This document shows positions 20,528 to 29,273 of a DNA stretch of 37,121 bases, piece after piece. Source of the DNA: a virus; the IMG/VR virus record IMGVR_UViG_3300038701_000900, positions 1 to 37,121 of that record. One strand, 5' to 3'. Position 1 is the first letter of the stretch; each line of letters opens with the position of its first letter. The translations under genes were made by a program, and so were the position numbers. Under the pieces are notes generated by a model. That model was not told the DNA's origin, made no database searches, and worked only from the letters and a program-made list of their open reading frames with translations.

Positions 20528-21278
20528 ATGGCTTGAATCATTAAAGCGGCAAGACAAGCTTATGACGATGGTCGAAGTTCCCTTCCGTCGTGCCGTCCTT
20601 AAAGAGAAAAACAGATTTATACGCGCTGTTGCTGTCTATGCGGCTGGCGCTCGCTCTATTAGCGATGACCTGTACGCAGAGCATAAAAGTAATATGCGCG
20701 CGGTGTTTGACAAATATTATAGCGTAGCAATCCGCGTGTTTTCTCGCGAGGTGGAAAACACCGTTTTAAAAAACCACACGCTCGCGCTGGAGAAAAAACA
20801 AGAGTTTTGGGATTTTTTATTTGTCCAATACGTGAATGAGCAGGGCGCGGAAAAGGCACAAGTCACGGCAAGCACCACACGCTCCGATATACAGTCGGCT
20901 ATCGACGCTACACTTGCTGCACCAGATGGAGTGAGTGAGACCAGACTTATAAAAAACATATTATCAGTACGCGGCATATCTGCGTTCAGGGCAAACACTA
21001 TAGCGCGCACCGAGACACACGCAGCCGCTATGTTTGCATCGATCAACACATCGAAGAAAATACAAACAGACACGGGCATTGTTAGAAAGAAAAAATGGAT
21101 TCCGGCGCTGGATGACCGCACGCGAGATGCCCACGCAGCAATGGCTACACAGCCAGCGATTGGCATGGAATCAGCGTTCAACGTCAACGGCGAAAAAATG
21201 GACAGGCCCGGCGACCCAAAAGCGAGTGCTGGCAATGTTATTAATTGCAGATGTGTGTTAGTCTACCCAGAAGAATAA
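20508..21278 (+). CDS. Phage head morphogenesis protein (Mu gpF / SPP1 gp7-like)
   Basis: A 256-residue minor head protein. Start chosen at ATG 20508 within the end of the portal gene, not the TTG at 20493. The C-terminal Mu-F domain is recognisable: RTETHAAAMFASIN, WIPALDDRTRDAHAAM, and the terminal GNVINCRCVLVYPEE with its N-C-R-C motif. Such proteins attach to the portal and join capsid assembly or DNA ejection. The N-terminal half is a long helical region. Confidence 0.88.
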   Translation: MAKIKAEWLESLKRQDKLMTMVEVPFRRAVLKEKNRFIRAVAVYAAGARSISDDLYAEHKSNMRAVFDKYYSVAIRVFSREVENTVLKNHTLALEKKQEFWDFLFVQYVNEQGAEKAQVTASTTRSDIQSAIDATLAAPDGVSETRLIKNILSVRGISAFRANTIARTETHAAAMFASINTSKKIQTDTGIVRKKKWIPALDDRTRDAHAAMATQPAIGMESAFNVNGEKMDRPGDPKASAGNVINCRCVLVYPEE

Positions 21279-21320
21279 ATAATTTGTTTGTTCGCTATAT
21301 TATGTTAGGATAGTCAAGCT

Positions 21321-22034
21321 ATGGAATATAAAAAATTATATCACAGTGTCGAACTCAAGGCTTTGCCCGACGAAGAGGGTTTTTTTGAAGGCTATGCGTC
21401 TACGTTTGGCAACGTAGATAGTACAGGCGACATTATCGAGCAAGGCGCATTCAAGGAAAGTCTCAAAAGTCGTGAACCAAAGGTGTTATGGCAGCACGAT
21501 ATGGACAAGCCAGTCGGTAAAGTGGTTGACATTAAAGAGGATGAAAAAGGCTTGTATGTTAAAGTCCGCCTTGCGATTAAAACGACACTTGGGCGCGACG
21601 CTTACGAATATATGAAGGCCGGAATCATTAATCGTCTGTCCATTGGCTTTAGAGCAAAGCAGGCAGATTATGACACAGACTCTGGCTTGAGAACGATTAA
21701 AGAAATAGAATTATTTGAATTTTCGCTTGTTACCATCCCTGCTAATGAGATGGCAGAAGTAACAGGCGTAAAATCTGAGCTGCCCTCTGATGAGCGCGGC
21801 TTTGAAAAGTTCCTTCGTGACAATGGGTATAGTCGCACAGCGGCAAAGGCCATAGCGTCACGGGGAATTAAGGGTTATCAAGATGTCCTGCGAGATGCAG
21901 GCGTGGATACTCCTAATGATGATCTGCGAGAGGCAGACGAGGCGTTAAAATCTTTGTCTAACTTATTGCAAACATTAAAAGGAGAAAACCATGTCAAAGG
22001 ACTTGGACATCAAAGAAGTAGTAGCGGGGATTGA
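21321..22034 (+). CDS. HK97-family prohead protease
   Basis: A 237-residue serine protease that cleaves the capsid scaffold domain during maturation. Catalytic residues: His59 in WQHD and Ser107 in INRLSIGF, with EIELFEFSLV for the third position. Segment EGYASTFGNVDSTGDIIEQG is the family N-terminal signature. The C-terminal about 80 residues (after TGVKSELPSDE) are beyond the minimal protease. It overlaps the major capsid gene by 44 nt. Promoter-like elements (TTGTTT, TAGGAT) in the 42-bp gap upstream are weak. Confidence 0.95.
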   Translation: MEYKKLYHSVELKALPDEEGFFEGYASTFGNVDSTGDIIEQGAFKESLKSREPKVLWQHDMDKPVGKVVDIKEDEKGLYVKVRLAIKTTLGRDAYEYMKAGIINRLSIGFRAKQADYDTDSGLRTIKEIELFEFSLVTIPANEMAEVTGVKSELPSDERGFEKFLRDNGYSRTAAKAIASRGIKGYQDVLRDAGVDTPNDDLREADEALKSLSNLLQTLKGENHVKGLGHQRSSSGD

Positions 22035-23187
22035 AGGCTCATTCGCAGACCTTAAATCTGAGCTAGCAACTATTAAGGGCAAGCAAGACTCATATGATGA
22101 GGAAAAGCTTACTCGAATTACAGACGACATCACCAAAAATCTAGAGCAGATGCAGGCAGAGCAGCAAAAAATGAAAGCTGCGATGGAGCGTCAAGAAAAA
22201 GCAAGCGAAGCAGGCGACGACATCGAAGCCAAGCACGCTGAGCAATTCAACTCATTTTTGCGTGATATTAAATCAGGCAAGGACGAAATCGAAGTTCGCT
22301 CTATGTCAACAGACGCAAACCCAGACGGTGGTTACCTAGTGCGCCCACAGTTTGTGAACAAGGTTGTTGACCGCGTATTCGAAACATCGCCCATCCGCTT
22401 GATTGCTGACACAATTTCAGGCTCTTCTAAGTCAATCGAATTGCTTATCGATGACAACGAAGCAGGCGCTGGTTGGATTGGTGAAGGTGGAACTGTTTCT
22501 GAAACAGACACACCGCAGATCGGCATTAAAGAAATTGTTGCTCATAAGGCATACGCTGACCCGAAATTGTCTGAGGAGATGATTCAGGATAGCGCTGTGA
22601 ATATTGAGCAGTGGTTGCAAAGCAAGGTTGGTGACCGCATTGGTCGTCTAGAAAATACTGCGTTCGTAAACGGTGACGGCGTTGGCAAACCACGCGGATT
22701 CCTAACTTACGCGGCTGGCGGCACGTCTTATACGCGCGGTCAAATCCAGCAGTACAATCTCGGTGCTACGAGCTTGAACGCTACAGCGACAGACGGCCTT
22801 ATTCAGTTGCAAGCGCAGCTTAAAGAGCCATACCAGTCTAATGCAGTGTTTGGCATGAAGCGTGCATCTTACGGTGCTATCTTGACTGCCAAGGGTGCTG
22901 ATACTCATTATTTCGGAGCTACGCTTCTACGTGATGGTCAAGCAATCCCAACGCTTCTAGGTAAGCAAGTTGTTCTTATGGATGACATGCCAGCCGAGGC
23001 AAGCGCAGCACTAGCAGTTGTATATGGTGACTTCACGCGAGGTTACACCATTTATGACCGTGTTGGCCTTCAGGTTCTTCGCGACCCATACAGCACAAAA
23101 GGTTTCGTAGAATACTATGTAACCAAGCGTACTGGCGGTGACGTTACTAACTTTGATGCAATCAAAATTGGTAAGCTAAGCGCGTAA
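21991..23187 (+). CDS. Major capsid protein (HK97 fold)
   Basis: A 398-residue shell subunit. Residues about 1-95 are charged and coiled-coil-like (delta/scaffold domain); the mature protein probably begins near RSMSTDANPDGGYLVRP, just past the likely protease site. HK97-fold features follow: VDRVFETSPIRLIADTIS (spine region), the WLQSKVGDRIGRLENTAFVN segment, GKPRGFL, and the C-terminal YGDFTRGYTIYDRVGLQV. The strongest ribosome site of the structural cluster (GGAGAAAACC) lies before its ATG, fitting high expression. Confidence 0.96.
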   Translation: MSKDLDIKEVVAGIEGSFADLKSELATIKGKQDSYDEEKLTRITDDITKNLEQMQAEQQKMKAAMERQEKASEAGDDIEAKHAEQFNSFLRDIKSGKDEIEVRSMSTDANPDGGYLVRPQFVNKVVDRVFETSPIRLIADTISGSSKSIELLIDDNEAGAGWIGEGGTVSETDTPQIGIKEIVAHKAYADPKLSEEMIQDSAVNIEQWLQSKVGDRIGRLENTAFVNGDGVGKPRGFLTYAAGGTSYTRGQIQQYNLGATSLNATATDGLIQLQAQLKEPYQSNAVFGMKRASYGAILTAKGADTHYFGATLLRDGQAIPTLLGKQVVLMDDMPAEASAALAVVYGDFTRGYTIYDRVGLQVLRDPYSTKGFVEYYVTKRTGGDVTNFDAIKIGKLSA

Positions 23188-23194
23188 CTAATAA

Positions 23195-23214
23195 GCGTCC
23201 CCCCACGGGGGCGC
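23195..23214 (+). terminator. GC-rich hairpin after major capsid gene
   Basis: GCGTCCCC pairs with GGGGGCGC around a 4-nt loop (8 bp including one T-G). No T-tract follows, so it is more likely an mRNA stabiliser or pause site than an efficient terminator. Confidence 0.5.
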
Positions 23215-23251
23215 ACTTTAATCTCACAGCTATTGATAAGGAGTTTTAAAA

Positions 23252-23701
23252 ATGGCTAAATTTGACGAAAGAAACAATGCGGAATATGCCCTTGGCATTT
23301 CTGCGACCCTTTCAGGCACAACAGCCTCAGCGGGTAACATTGTCGATCTTCAAGGCTTTGAAGCGGCAACACTAGTGCTTAACACAGGCACGGTAACAGA
23401 TGCTGGTACAGCAAGCGGTTTTGCGTTTGAGGTACAGGAATCTGACGACACGGCAGACGCTAACTTCACAGCAGTTGTCGACGCTGACTTGCTCGGCGCC
23501 GAGTCTGACCTCACTGTGACATCTGACGACGCAGATAACGAGCTTATCGGCTCAATCGGCTACGTAGGAAACAAGCGATATATCCGTGTTGTTGCCACTG
23601 GCACGACTGGCACAGATGCAGACGTTCACGGTACATGGACAAAGCGTCGCGGCGCTGTTCAAGGCACTGCAACGAACGCAGCGGACATCGCAGCAACTTA
23701 A
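23252..23701 (+). CDS. Putative capsid decoration or head-associated protein, 149 aa
   Basis: Directly after the capsid gene, with an AAGGAG ribosome site. Rich in Thr, Ala, Gly and Asp, low in Lys, with repeated VLNTGTVTDAG/TATGTTGTDA-type beta segments (DDADNELIGSIGYVGNKRYI), as in capsid cement or spike proteins. No family match by eye. Position and composition support a structural role; a decoration protein is inference. Confidence 0.55.
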   Translation: MAKFDERNNAEYALGISATLSGTTASAGNIVDLQGFEAATLVLNTGTVTDAGTASGFAFEVQESDDTADANFTAVVDADLLGAESDLTVTSDDADNELIGSIGYVGNKRYIRVVATGTTGTDADVHGTWTKRRGAVQGTATNAADIAAT

Positions 23702-23730
23702 TTGATTGCGAATAAATAAACTGTTATAGT
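23702..23730 (+). promoter_or_regulatory. Promoter TTGATT-N17-TATAGT overlapping a terminator region
   Basis: TTGATT 23702-23707, 17 bp, TATAGT 23725-23730, starting right after the stop codon of the previous gene. The predicted start lies inside the hairpin of the following terminator, so its own transcript escapes the full hairpin. Confidence 0.5.
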
Positions 23731-23759
23731 AAGGGGGCTTCACAGCCCCTTTATTTTTT
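23731..23759 (+). terminator. Intrinsic terminator between capsid and connector genes
   Basis: Nine-bp stem AAGGGGGCT / AGCCCCTTT (one G-T pair) with loop TCAC, then A and six T. Ends capsid-operon transcription before the 23782 gene. Confidence 0.8.
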
Positions 23760-23781
23760 ATAGGAATCTCAGGAGAAAACG

Positions 23782-24021
23782 ATGACAAAAGTTAAAATGC
23801 TAAAGAATTACCGCGTTGCAGTGGACTGCCGCACAAACACAACATATTTAAACGGCGAGGTTTACGACATCTCCGACGAGGAAACGTTGAACAACATGAT
23901 TCATGATGGTGTTGTCGAGTTGGTTGAAGATAAGCCGACACCAAAGCAGCCGGTCGAAGAAAACAAGGCCATTGAAAAAGCGCCCGAGAACAAATCTCAA
24001 GGCAAGAAAAAGAAAAAATAA
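23782..24021 (+). CDS. Hypothetical head-region protein, 79 aa
   Basis: Begins MTKVKMLKNYRVAVDCRTNT; after a small beta-rich N-terminus the rest is low complexity, Pro/Glu/Lys-rich and ends KKKKK. Head-region genes of this kind often lie between decoration and connector genes. No function assigned. Its stop shares a base with the ATG of the next gene (TAATG). Confidence 0.55.
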   Translation: MTKVKMLKNYRVAVDCRTNTTYLNGEVYDISDEETLNNMIHDGVVELVEDKPTPKQPVEENKAIEKAPENKSQGKKKKK

Positions 24022-24671
24022 TGAGATTTAACCGCAAAACAGTAAGTGTTATCACTGCGCCAGCTACGTTGGCAGTACCGCTGAGCGATATGAAAGATTA
24101 TTTGCGTGTTGATACGTCAGACGATGATACGCTTATCACTGACTTAATAAACGCAGCATCTGAGACGATTAAGCAGTATATTCGCCGCTCTTTAATCACA
24201 GAAACGCTTGAACTTAGCGCTGACGGCTTTACCGAGGTCGGAGATGAGAAGTTGCTGGCAATCGGCCCCGGTGTGCATACAGGGTCAAAGAATTATTACC
24301 TAGATTACCCCGATGAAATTGAGCTACCCTTCCTGCCGATACAATCTGTGACGTCAATCAAAACGTTCAACCGCAGCAACACAGAGGCGACGTTTTCTAG
24401 CTCGAATTATGAGCTTGATGAAAAAGGTGGGCGCGTGTATTTAAATGAGGGGCAGACATGGCCTAGCGATCTGCGTGCGCGCGAGGCGGTTAAAATTAGA
24501 TACGTTGCTGGATATGGCGATGCGTCCTCGGATATTCCAGAGCCTATATTGGCAAGCATACGCCTGTATGTTGCGAGCATGTACGATTGCAGGGGCGCTT
24601 GTGAAATGCCGGAATTATGCAAGAAAACCCTAGCGCCGTATAAAATTCTAGATAATATGGCTTATTCATGA
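24021..24671 (+). CDS. Head-tail connector protein (HK97 gp6-like)
   Basis: A 216-residue adaptor that forms a ring below the portal. N-terminal segment VPLSDMKDYLRVDTSDDDTL followed by ITDLINAASETIKQYIRRSL is the standard gp6-like helix pair; VAGYGDASSDIPEPILASIR is the C-terminal signature. Position after the capsid genes and before the H-T joining protein agrees. Confidence 0.88.
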   Translation: MRFNRKTVSVITAPATLAVPLSDMKDYLRVDTSDDDTLITDLINAASETIKQYIRRSLITETLELSADGFTEVGDEKLLAIGPGVHTGSKNYYLDYPDEIELPFLPIQSVTSIKTFNRSNTEATFSSSNYELDEKGGRVYLNEGQTWPSDLRAREAVKIRYVAGYGDASSDIPEPILASIRLYVASMYDCRGACEMPELCKKTLAPYKILDNMAYS

Positions 24672-25039
24672 AATGCACCGACTTTAGGAAAAAAGCGAAC
24701 CACCGCGTTGTTATTCAGAGTATGAGCAACACTGGTGATGATTATGGCGGCGAGTCTGTGTCGTGGCAAACGCAAAGCACTGTTTGGGCCGCTATGATGC
24801 CGTTGTCAGGGCGTGAGGTTTTCGCACAAGACCAAGACCAGAGTATGGTCAAAACCAAAATAATTATCCGGTATCAATCGGCTTTGAAGAATACCGCTAC
24901 CACGGGTGCATATAGAGTTTCTTATGATGGACGTATTTTCCCTGTTCGTTACGTTATGAATGTTGACACGAATATGAAGGATGAAGGCAAGGCTTACCAG
25001 ATTCTATATTGTGAAGAAAACGCGGCGGTTGAGCAATGA
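24668..25039 (+). CDS. Head-tail joining/adaptor protein (SPP1 gp16-like)
   Basis: A 123-residue small beta-barrel: MKCTDFRKKANHRVVIQS, WQTQSTVWAAMMPLSGREVF and KAYQILYCEE show the family pattern (variable start, W-x-x-x-x-P-L-x-G-x-E core). It joins connector and tail. ATGA overlap on both sides. Confidence 0.85.
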   Translation: MKCTDFRKKANHRVVIQSMSNTGDDYGGESVSWQTQSTVWAAMMPLSGREVFAQDQDQSMVKTKIIIRYQSALKNTATTGAYRVSYDGRIFPVRYVMNVDTNMKDEGKAYQILYCEENAAVEQ

Positions 25040-25455
25040 GCATAGAATTGATTGGCGAGAAAGAGCTGTTAGCTGCGATAGACAAGATACGGATTAAAGC
25101 GCCAGCGGAGATGAACACGATACTGGCTCGTATGGCGTTCGATACACAACAAAGCGCTGTCATTAGCATTCAAACAAGCCCAGCGAGTGGTCGAACGTAT
25201 AGACGTGGCTCTATTACGCATATAGCGTCATCGCCCGGCAACGCGCCGCGCACAGACACAGGCGAGCTTGTGAGAAATATTACACTACAAACCGAAGGAT
25301 TTGCCGATTACACAGTTGGAAGCAGGCGAGGAGCGCCACAGGGCTTTTGGATGGAGTTTGGCACGCGGAATATTTTGCCTAGACCGTGGCTGAGTCCAGC
25401 GTATAATAAAACTTTATCCAAAGTAAACACTTACATTAATCAGGCTATATTATGA
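25036..25455 (+). CDS. Tail-head junction protein (HK97 gp10-like)
   Basis: A 139-residue protein. Typical order: N-terminal helix with ELIGEKELLAAIDKIRIK, then TYRRGSITHIASSPGNAPRT, DTGELVRNI, and GFWMEFGTRNILPRPWLSPA near the end, all characteristic of the HK97-gp10/tail-completion family. Acts at the interface of tail tube and connector. Confidence 0.88.
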   Translation: MSIELIGEKELLAAIDKIRIKAPAEMNTILARMAFDTQQSAVISIQTSPASGRTYRRGSITHIASSPGNAPRTDTGELVRNITLQTEGFADYTVGSRRGAPQGFWMEFGTRNILPRPWLSPAYNKTLSKVNTYINQAIL

Positions 25456-25856
25456 GCGACACGTACTTAGATATTTTGAAAGCTGTTATTGTCAAGCTTA
25501 AGGCTACATCTGCCGTGACGGACATAACCAGCACGCGCATTTATACGGACGTACCGCAAAACGAAACTTTTCCATACATTCGTGTAAGCGTTTCTAGTGC
25601 TGATTATTCTACAAAGACCTTCACAGGCATGGAGCATACGATTCAAATATCTGTATATAGTCGTGAAAAGTCACCAAAACAGGTGGGGGATGTCAAAAAA
25701 GCTGTTTATAATGCGCTGAATAGAAACGAGAGCGGATTAACTCTAGACAACGGTACGTTATCTAATATACACTATAACGGCGTTGGCGAAGTTTTTAAAG
25801 ACCCTGACGGTGTTACATGGACAAGCGTTTCACAGTTTCGGGCAGTTGTTACATAA
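25452..25856 (+). CDS. Tail completion protein (DUF3168-type, gp17-like)
   Basis: A 134-residue tail terminator. Signature: AVIVKLKATSAVTDITSTRI then YTDVPQNETFPYIRVS and TKTFTGMEHTIQISVYSRE, as in the DUF3168 family. It caps the tail tube where the connector joins. ATGA overlap with the previous gene. Confidence 0.85.
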   Translation: MSDTYLDILKAVIVKLKATSAVTDITSTRIYTDVPQNETFPYIRVSVSSADYSTKTFTGMEHTIQISVYSREKSPKQVGDVKKAVYNALNRNESGLTLDNGTLSNIHYNGVGEVFKDPDGVTWTSVSQFRAVVT

Positions 25857-25868
25857 GGAGTTACACAA

Positions 25869-26297
25869 ATGGCAACAGGATATTCAGGAAGACTTGTACT
25901 AATTAAAAAAGGCAATGACGATGGGCCACCAGAGACATTTTCCACGATAGCGGCTTTACGTGATACAACAATCACATTCGCAGAGCAGACGGTTGACACA
26001 ACCACAAAAGATGACGGTGGCGCTCGCGCTCTTTTGTCTGGGTCTATTTTGAAGTCCATGTCAGTATCAGGCAGCGGGATTTTTACAGACGATTCAGACA
26101 AGCAAGAGCTGTTTGATGACTTTGCAGCCGGAACTCACACAAACTATGAGATTGAGGTTGTTGATAGCGCTACAAGCGGTGGTGCTACGTACACAGCCGC
26201 TTTCCGTGTTACATCGCTAGAATTTAGCGGCACGTTTGACGGCGAAGCACAATATTCTTTGTCGCTAGAATCTGATGGCGCAATCACAGCATCGTAA
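25869..26297 (+). CDS. Major tail (tube) protein
   Basis: A 142-residue tube subunit of TP901-1/HK97 type, starting 12 nt after the previous gene with AAGGAG. Middle segment TVDTTTKDDGGARALLSGSI and the C-terminal FRVTSLEFSGTFDGEAQYSL are the usual pattern. Located immediately before the tail assembly chaperone and tape measure, as in lambda V. Short but within range for the family. Confidence 0.87.
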   Translation: MATGYSGRLVLIKKGNDDGPPETFSTIAALRDTTITFAEQTVDTTTKDDGGARALLSGSILKSMSVSGSGIFTDDSDKQELFDDFAAGTHTNYEIEVVDSATSGGATYTAAFRVTSLEFSGTFDGEAQYSLSLESDGAITAS

Positions 26298-26650
26298 TGA
26301 GTGAAAATCTTTCAGGCATATTCCCCGTTGAAATTAACGGGGTTAAGCGCGACACCAAGTGTAACTTCGGTGTTGTGGAAAAGTTAGAGTGTGATGTCTT
26401 TAAACGCCCGATTATCGCGGTCCTTAACGACGCTGCGAACGGTCATATATTCATCTCCGATGTTGTTGACACTATCCTTGCTGGCTTAGAGGCAAACCGT
26501 GACACGCGGTTCAATAGAAATGATATTGGTGGCGCGGTTGTAGACAAGGGCTTGGATTTTTACGCTGAGTTTTTTATCAAGTTTTTGTCTTTTGCTATTA
26601 CCGGCAAGTCAAATCTGACTACAGAGCCTACCGCCTCTAAAAAAAAATAG
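26297..26650 (+). CDS. Tail assembly chaperone, short form (G-like)
   Basis: A 117-residue protein of the TAC type (lambda G-like): FPVEINGVKRDTKCNFGVVE at the start, helical middle and ANRDTRFNRNDIGGAVVD. The gene ends TCT-AAA-AAA-AAA-TAG; nine A in a row immediately before the stop allow a -1 shift into a downstream frame. Expected to bind the tape measure protein during assembly. Overlaps the tube stop by 1 nt. Confidence 0.8.
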   Translation: MSENLSGIFPVEINGVKRDTKCNFGVVEKLECDVFKRPIIAVLNDAANGHIFISDVVDTILAGLEANRDTRFNRNDIGGAVVDKGLDFYAEFFIKFLSFAITGKSNLTTEPTASKKK

Positions 26651-26847
26651 TTCCTGAATACTTTCCGCTAGAGAAATATTATCAATTTTTACTTGGTGTG
26701 TTACAATATACACCAGAGCAAGCGCGTGAATTTAATGTCAATACATTTAATATAGCGCATGACGGATATTTAATGTCCCAAGGTGTTAAGCCTGCAGAGG
26801 ATCGCTTTGTGTCTAGAAATGAAATGTTAGATTTGGTTGGTAAGTAA
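26297..26847 (+). CDS. Tail assembly chaperone, frameshifted long form (GT-like)
   Basis: The -1 frame after the A9 tract (26639-26647) reads on without a stop as PEYFPLEKYYQFLLGVLQYT, then PEQAREFNVNTFNIAHDGYL and RFVSRNEMLDLVGK, ending at TAA 26845-26847, whose last A is the A of the tape-measure ATG. This is the lambda G-GT arrangement: most ribosomes make the short form, some shift and make the fusion, about 183 residues. The +1 frame stops immediately, so only -1 works. There is no ribosome site for an independent gene in the gap. Slippage efficiency is not visible in sequence. Confidence 0.85.
26639..26647 (+). promoter_or_regulatory. A9 slippery site for programmed -1 frameshift
   Basis: Nine consecutive A between TCT and the TAG, containing A-AAA-AAA heptamers in the needed phase. 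See the long-form chaperone. Confidence 0.85.
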
Positions 26848-28922
26848 TGGCAACAATTAAAGAATTACTCGTTAGATTCAAGGGAGACACCAAGGGCTTG
26901 CAGGCCGCTGCGTCTAAAGCCAGCGCATCAATAGGAGCAGTCAGCGATAAGGTAAAGGAGGCATCTTTATCATATAAATCACTAAATGGGGTTAACTTAA
27001 CTACCGTTTCTGACAGCTTGCGAAGGGTGGGCGGGGCTTCATCATTTCTTTCTGAACGATCCCTTTTGGCTGTCGGGTCTATGAAAATGGCAGGCGTAGA
27101 AGCTGCAAAAACCGCTGGTATAATGAATGCTTACGAAGCGTCCATGGCTAGAGCTTCTTTTGCTAATAAAAAGTTTATATCAACGGCGGGTTTATTCCCT
27201 CGTGTCTCTTCATCACTTAAAGCCATGGTCGCCGCAGCCGCGCCGCTTGTTGGTATTTACGGCGCAATTAAGGCTGTCAAACTCAGTGACACATTCACCA
27301 ATATCGAACAGCGATTGAAAAACGTTACAAATTCAACCGAAGAATATGTCGAAGTTTCAAATAAGCTTTTTGCGATTGCTCAGGAAACGGGTTCGGAATT
27401 TACATCTGCGGCTGACGCATATGTTAAGCTAAGCGTTTCCCTTGACGACAACATTAAAAGCGCCACTGATTTAACAAAGGTTGTTGATATTTTAAACCGT
27501 GGTTTTGCTGCGTCTGGAACAACTGCCAATACAGCCGCAGGCGCAACGCTACAGCTTACACAAGGTCTTGCGACGAACTTTAAGGCCGCTGGGCAAGAGT
27601 TAAACTCCATTATTGAGGGCGCGCCATTATTGGCAAAGACCATTGCCGTGGAACTTGGTGGAAAGGGTGCGACTGATTTAAAGAAATTTGCTCAAGAAGG
27701 CAAGCTTACATCTGAAACATTCTTGCTGGCACTGCAAGCTGCCGAAGAGACTATCAAAGGATTTGAAATACCGCAAACTGTCGGTCGATCTTTTCAGGGG
27801 CTTAGAAATGAGTTTTTGCTTATGATTGGCGCTACAGATGATGCAACCGATTCAACAAATGGGTTGATTGCCTCAATTGAGTTCTTTACAAACAGAATTA
27901 AAGAAATGCGCACGACCATCCAATTAATCGGGCCATCGTTTAGGCTCATTTTCGCGCAAGTAAATGCAGCCATAAACAGCGGCGCAGTTTCTTTTCAAGA
28001 TTTCGTTATCAGTACGCGCACTGGAATTGAAAATCTTACTCGTGGACTTATCAAGTTTAAACAGCTCGATATCGGCGTTTTTAAGAAAGATTTTACCCCT
28101 CAAATTGAAGAAGCTAAAAACGAGATAGCGGGGCTTATTGAGGGTTTGAAGCAGGTTTCGGAGCAAGAAACAGCGGCTGTTGAAAAATCAAATGCTGCTA
28201 TGTCCGCGCGCGCCAAGCTTGCCGATGCTTTAGCGAGAACATCCAGCGAGCTAACAAAAGATCAAATGAAGCGACAAAAAGAGCTTTCCAAGTCTGCTAG
28301 CGAGGAAATTAAAAGGCAGCAAGAAGAGGTCAGGGAACTAAAGAACAACTTTGCAGATTTATTCTCGGAGGGAATCAACGGTTTTGATAGCCTGCGCGAC
28401 GCGGCTATATCAGCCATTACTGACATAGCCAGAAATATTGCACGCTTGCAGATTGGCGGCTCGGCGGACTCTGGCTTGGGCGGCTCTATAGCGCAGGGCT
28501 TATTCAATGTGCTTGGACAAAGTAGCACCATCGCAAACACAGCCAGTTTTTCAAGTCGATCTACTGCGTCGATTGCTGCTTCGGCTGCTTCCGGAGCCTT
28601 TGGGCCGGGGTTCGCAACTGGGGGATCTATGCGGGTCGGTGGTGTTGGCGGTACAGACTCGCAGCTTGTGCAATTCCGCGCGACTCCGAATGAAAGAATT
28701 ACTGTTGAAAAGCCCGGACAGAGCTTGGGTGGCAGCAATGTCAATGTGAACGTCATAAACAACACCGACTCACAGGCCACTGTATCAGAGGAAACAACCT
28801 CGCGTGGACGGGACATTACGGTGGTCATTGATAAGATAAGCGCCAGAAACATACAAAACCCGTCAAGCGCAACGGCACGCGCATTAAAGAACGTCGGCAA
28901 CACACCATTATCGAGAGGGTAG
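26847..28922 (+). CDS. Tape measure protein
   Basis: A 691-residue tail-length ruler. N-terminal MATIKELLVRFKGDTKGLQA, the conserved SDTFTNIEQRLKNVTNS (tape-measure domain), LTQGLATNFKAAGQELNSII, then long helices and a Gly/Ser/Asn-rich C-terminus. Hydrophobic segment at about 125-150 (MVAAAAPLVGIYGAIK). By the 0.15 nm per residue rule the tail would be near 100 nm, ordinary for a siphovirus. Directly preceded by chaperone genes, as expected. Confidence 0.93.
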   Translation: MATIKELLVRFKGDTKGLQAAASKASASIGAVSDKVKEASLSYKSLNGVNLTTVSDSLRRVGGASSFLSERSLLAVGSMKMAGVEAAKTAGIMNAYEASMARASFANKKFISTAGLFPRVSSSLKAMVAAAAPLVGIYGAIKAVKLSDTFTNIEQRLKNVTNSTEEYVEVSNKLFAIAQETGSEFTSAADAYVKLSVSLDDNIKSATDLTKVVDILNRGFAASGTTANTAAGATLQLTQGLATNFKAAGQELNSIIEGAPLLAKTIAVELGGKGATDLKKFAQEGKLTSETFLLALQAAEETIKGFEIPQTVGRSFQGLRNEFLLMIGATDDATDSTNGLIASIEFFTNRIKEMRTTIQLIGPSFRLIFAQVNAAINSGAVSFQDFVISTRTGIENLTRGLIKFKQLDIGVFKKDFTPQIEEAKNEIAGLIEGLKQVSEQETAAVEKSNAAMSARAKLADALARTSSELTKDQMKRQKELSKSASEEIKRQQEEVRELKNNFADLFSEGINGFDSLRDAAISAITDIARNIARLQIGGSADSGLGGSIAQGLFNVLGQSSTIANTASFSSRSTASIAASAASGAFGPGFATGGSMRVGGVGGTDSQLVQFRATPNERITVEKPGQSLGGSNVNVNVINNTDSQATVSEETTSRGRDITVVIDKISARNIQNPSSATARALKNVGNTPLSRG

Positions 28923-28925
28923 AAC

Positions 28926-29273
28926 ATGGCATCTTTTCCATCTACATTACCAAACCCGCTAATTAAAGGATTTCGCGATACGCCGCCAAACCTTACGATA
29001 CGGACCTCCATGGACCAAGGGCCAGCAAAGGTGCGTAAGCGCTTTACCGCTGGCGTTCGTCAAGTTTCTGTAAGCTTTATTTTAACGGAAACACAGGTGG
29101 CAACGCTTGAAACATTTTTTGTGACCACCACAAACGGCGGCGCGGATGTTTTTACTATGGAGAACCCGCGAACAGACGCAACAGAAGACTTTCGATTTAA
29201 ATCGCCACCAACATACTCGCAGCTAAGCTATAACGCTTATAATGTAACGCTTGAACTGGAGCAAATGCCGTGA
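28926..29273 (+). CDS. Tail-tip protein, gpM-like (minor tail)
   Basis: A 115-residue small minor tail protein. The pattern FPSTLPNPLIKGFRDTPPN, then KVRKRFTAGVRQVSVSF and YNVTLELEQMP near the end, is that of a lambda gpM-like tail-tip component found between tape measure and DUF1833 genes. It joins the tube end to the tip. Overlap of 4 nt with the next gene. Confidence 0.7.
   Translation: MASFPSTLPNPLIKGFRDTPPNLTIRTSMDQGPAKVRKRFTAGVRQVSVSFILTETQVATLETFFVTTTNGGADVFTMENPRTDATEDFRFKSPPTYSQLSYNAYNVTLELEQMP

Noticed and set aside
21283-21312. Promoter before the prohead protease
   Set aside because: TTGTTT-N16-TAGGAT matches the consensus poorly at both hexamers; mentioned in the protease entry only.
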